From Streptomyces collinus (GTDB lineage Bacteria; Actinomycetota; Actinomycetes; Streptomycetales; Streptomycetaceae), in the NCBI RefSeq assembly GCF_031348265.1, contig NZ_CP133771.1:6572001-6636000 (forward strand): a stretch of DNA of 64,000 nucleotides, written 5' to 3'. The notes under the pieces are model-generated. The model had not been told where the DNA came from. It ran no database searches and saw only the letters and a program-made list of their open reading frames with translations. Each line of letters begins with the position of its first letter. Position 1 is the stretch's first letter. Below are positions 63,201 to 64,000 of the stretch, in pieces. The position numbers and the translations under genes were made by a program.

Positions 63201-64000
63201 CCGTCGGCGACGGACAGCTTCACCTGATGGCCCGCCGAGTGGACCAGGGCCAGCGGCAGGCCGTTCTCGCCGCGGTCGACGGTGATGGTGTGGCCGTTGC
63301 GTTCGGTGATGCCCGACAGCCAGGCCTCCCCGTCGTCCCCCGGTTCGCTGCCGGACGGGGCGGTGAAGTGGAAGGTCAGGCCGCTGGCGGGGTCGGTGAC
63401 GGTGTAGTCGCCGTCGGCGTCGCGGGCCAGCAGGGTGCGGCCTCTGCCCGATGAGGGGGTGGTGGGGGCGCCGGGGACCGGGTGCGGGTACGGGATCAGG
63501 AGGCCGTCGGCGGTGACGTGGACGACGCCGATGGCGTCGATCTGAAGGCGCTCGTCGACGGTGGAGGTCCAGGAGGGGCCTAGGAAGCGGCCGACCGCGC
63601 AGCCGGACTCGGTGCGGCGGGTGAAGACCAGCGGCAGGATGCCGGGTATCTCGACGTCGGTCTGGGGCAGGAACATCCGGCCGGAGGCGAGGTCGACGGG
63701 GTCGGTGCCGTCGGTGGTGCGCTCGCCGTCGGGGCGGTTGTGGGTGCCGTCGGGGGCGTCGTCGACCAGTTTGCGCGCCCGTGCGGCGTCGGCGGCCTCC
63801 TCCGCGATGCGGATGCCCTTGACCGCGGCGCCGCCGCCACCGGTGGCCGCGGTCAGCGCGAGGTCGGGAATCAGCCTGCCGAAGCCCTCGGCCGGGTCCT
63901 TCATGAAGTCGCTGACCATCTGCTTGCCGGTGCCGACCGGGTCGTTGGCGGCGACGATCAGCCCGGCGGCCAGGCTGTTGAGAGACGTGGCGTACTCGGC
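60236..64000 (-). CDS. Rhs polymorphic toxin with C-terminal barnase-like RNase, 5' end outside window
   Basis: At least 1254 residues; the frame remains open to base 64000. The visible part opens with a helical segment, then a DUF6531-like entry (DPVDLASGRMFLPQTDVEIP), about 30 YD/RHS repeats (patterns such as TRFTYDPRGNLLTRTDPLGR, YAYDDAGRITSVTDPLG), and the conserved core RFPGQYYDPETGLHYNYFRH with YDPETGRYTAPDPLGL. After NPVTYVDNPHTGADPLGL comes a unique ~130-residue tail: FENSGKKGAYKLPEF, RYTEWGTV, GGERVVTGSDG, YYTPTHYQTYIVME. The order E...R...H and the HYQT(F/Y) ending match barnase/RNase N1-T1 (Glu73, Arg87, His102). RHS repeats form a cage around the toxin. The immunity gene overlaps its stop. 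Confidence 0.92.
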   Translation of the reverse strand, partial: AEYATSLNSLAAGLIVAANDPVGTGKQMVSDFMKDPAEGFGRLIPDLALTAATGGGGAAVKGIRIAEEAADAARARKLVDDAPDGTHNRPDGERTTDGTDPVDLASGRMFLPQTDVEIPGILPLVFTRRTESGCAVGRFLGPSWTSTVDERLQIDAIGVVHVTADGLLIPYPHPVPGAPTTPSSGRGRTLLARDADGDYTVTDPASGLTFHFTAPSGSEPGDDGEAWLSGITERNGHTITVDRGENGLPLALVHSAGHQVKLSVADGLVTALSLAGAGEGGADLPLMNYGYQDGNLTTVTKPSGATTTFVYDDRHRVIAWIDSNNSRYDYIYDDHDRVIAEGGEAGHVQITLTYTEPDPETGHRTTTLTTAAGHATRHVFGPGCRLLAVTDPLGHTTRFTYDPRGNLLTRTDPLGRTTVYAYDEDGWLVVVTRPDGNGSRIVRGSLGLPVEFIEPDGTRRTQEFDECGNRIRVTDAAGHATCYAYDDAGRITSVTDPLGATTHVVCDAAGLPVEVTDPAGGTTRVGRDALGRLVSTVDAVGRDTRLTWNADGQLARRTAPDGATESWTYDGEGNCLTRTSPAGGVTRFEYTHFDLLTARTGPDGARYTFEYDTALRLTRVTNPQGLGWSYQYDAAGRLVSETDFDERTIDYRLDAVGQLTTRIDPLGDVISFTHDELGRVTCKDAAGRTTSYAYDPAGRLLRASGPDGDLIRQYDRRGLIKTELIDGRATTFRYNAVGRRVGRVTPTGHVTTYVHDAAGRPGLLTTGGQEIAFTHDAAGRELSRVFGSLTVTSAWDEAGRLSAQQLIADGHMLNSRTYTYRADGHLSVVSDRLSGTRTFGLDPVGRVTAVTADDWSERYAYDASGNQVFASWPDSHPGREATGARTYHGTSLTRAGSVRYEHDDRGRVTLRQKTRLSRKPDTWRYGWDTEDRLTSVITPDGTSWRYRYDPLGRRTAKQRLASDGEMVIEEIRFTWDGTTLCEQATASRDIPHHMALTWDHRGLTPIAQTERILTADTRQEEIDRRFFAIATDLVGAPTELVDESGDIAWRTRSTLWGSTAWSRDSSTYTPLRFPGQYYDPETGLHYNYFRHYDPETGRYTAPDPLGLTPAPNPVTYVDNPHTGADPLGLSPNYQVGQTLGDTSKLSGWIPTKVPAESEAVLRDIREFGVEAQGAGPQRMGPSIPQPFENSGKKGAYKLPEFDSQGNSIRYTEWGTVQSIDNPNWGGERVVTGSDGSAYYTPTHYQTYIVMETGR

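Noticed and set aside
62342..63454. Gly/Val-rich open frame on the + strand opposite the Rhs gene
   Set aside because: It mirrors the YD-repeat coding sequence and has no motif; the repeats on the - strand explain it.
60700..63700. Tandem DNA repeat array or CRISPR
   Set aside because: The periodicity reflects YD/RHS protein repeats; units vary in length and sequence, and there are no identical direct repeats with unique spacers.

Overview
The window is a high-GC actinobacterial chromosome segment, almost certainly Streptomyces. The evidence is GTG/TTG starts with purine-rich ribosome binding sites, the division regulator SepH, the CutR/CutS system, a GNAT-first acyl-CoA synthetase fusion of the S. 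lividans PatA type, and a c-di-AMP (ydaO-type) riboswitch before an M23 wall hydrolase. From memory, the gene order resembles the SCO58xx part of the S. coelicolor core chromosome. I see no tRNA, rRNA or CRISPR.

Layout. 1-14 kb: the two topoisomerase IV-type genes (parE, cut at the left edge, and parC) bracket a metabolic block. That block holds a DUF485/SSS carboxylate-type symporter, a CitA/DcuS-type two-component system, an iron-box-preceded sucrase/ferredoxin-like protein, a divergent pair of citrate synthases (one with an N-terminal DNA-binding domain) and a CobW GTPase. 14-19.5 kb: an M16 protease pair, the riboswitch-controlled M23 hydrolase, a GntR regulator and HPr. 19.6-28 kb: patA, DUF5998, a phosphodiesterase, thymidine kinase, a VOC protein, a rhodanese and sepH. 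28-34 kb: a degenerate small gene, a sugar-lactone oxidase, an MFS exporter, ferrochelatase and an inositol-phosphatase-like enzyme. 34-40 kb: cutRS, DUF4193, an EcsC-like protein, DUF3093, a thioesterase, dut and DUF3710.

40-52.5 kb: a secreted alginate-lyase-like enzyme with a clear promoter, then a potassium-related cluster: kdpDE without kdpFABC, an OB-fold protein, DUF3159, two TrkA-type RCK proteins and a KimA-like K+ importer. A PfkB kinase and a TRAM-domain RNA methyltransferase share this stretch. With the riboswitch at 17 kb, several predicted or family-known c-di-AMP targets lie within about 35 kb.

52.5-64 kb is an accessory, decaying region. It holds two damaged corA copies, a SpoIIE-type phosphatase, remnants of IS630 and IS5 transposases and of a PAS-domain gene, unrecognised small proteins, and at the right edge an Rhs protein whose C-terminus is a barnase-like RNase, overlapped by its barstar-type immunity gene. 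Downstream lies what looks like a second, headless toxin-tail/immunity module. The most interesting items are the Rhs-barnase/barstar locus with its orphan module, the repeat-rich operator between the citrate synthases, the K+/c-di-AMP cluster, and the complementary corA deletions.
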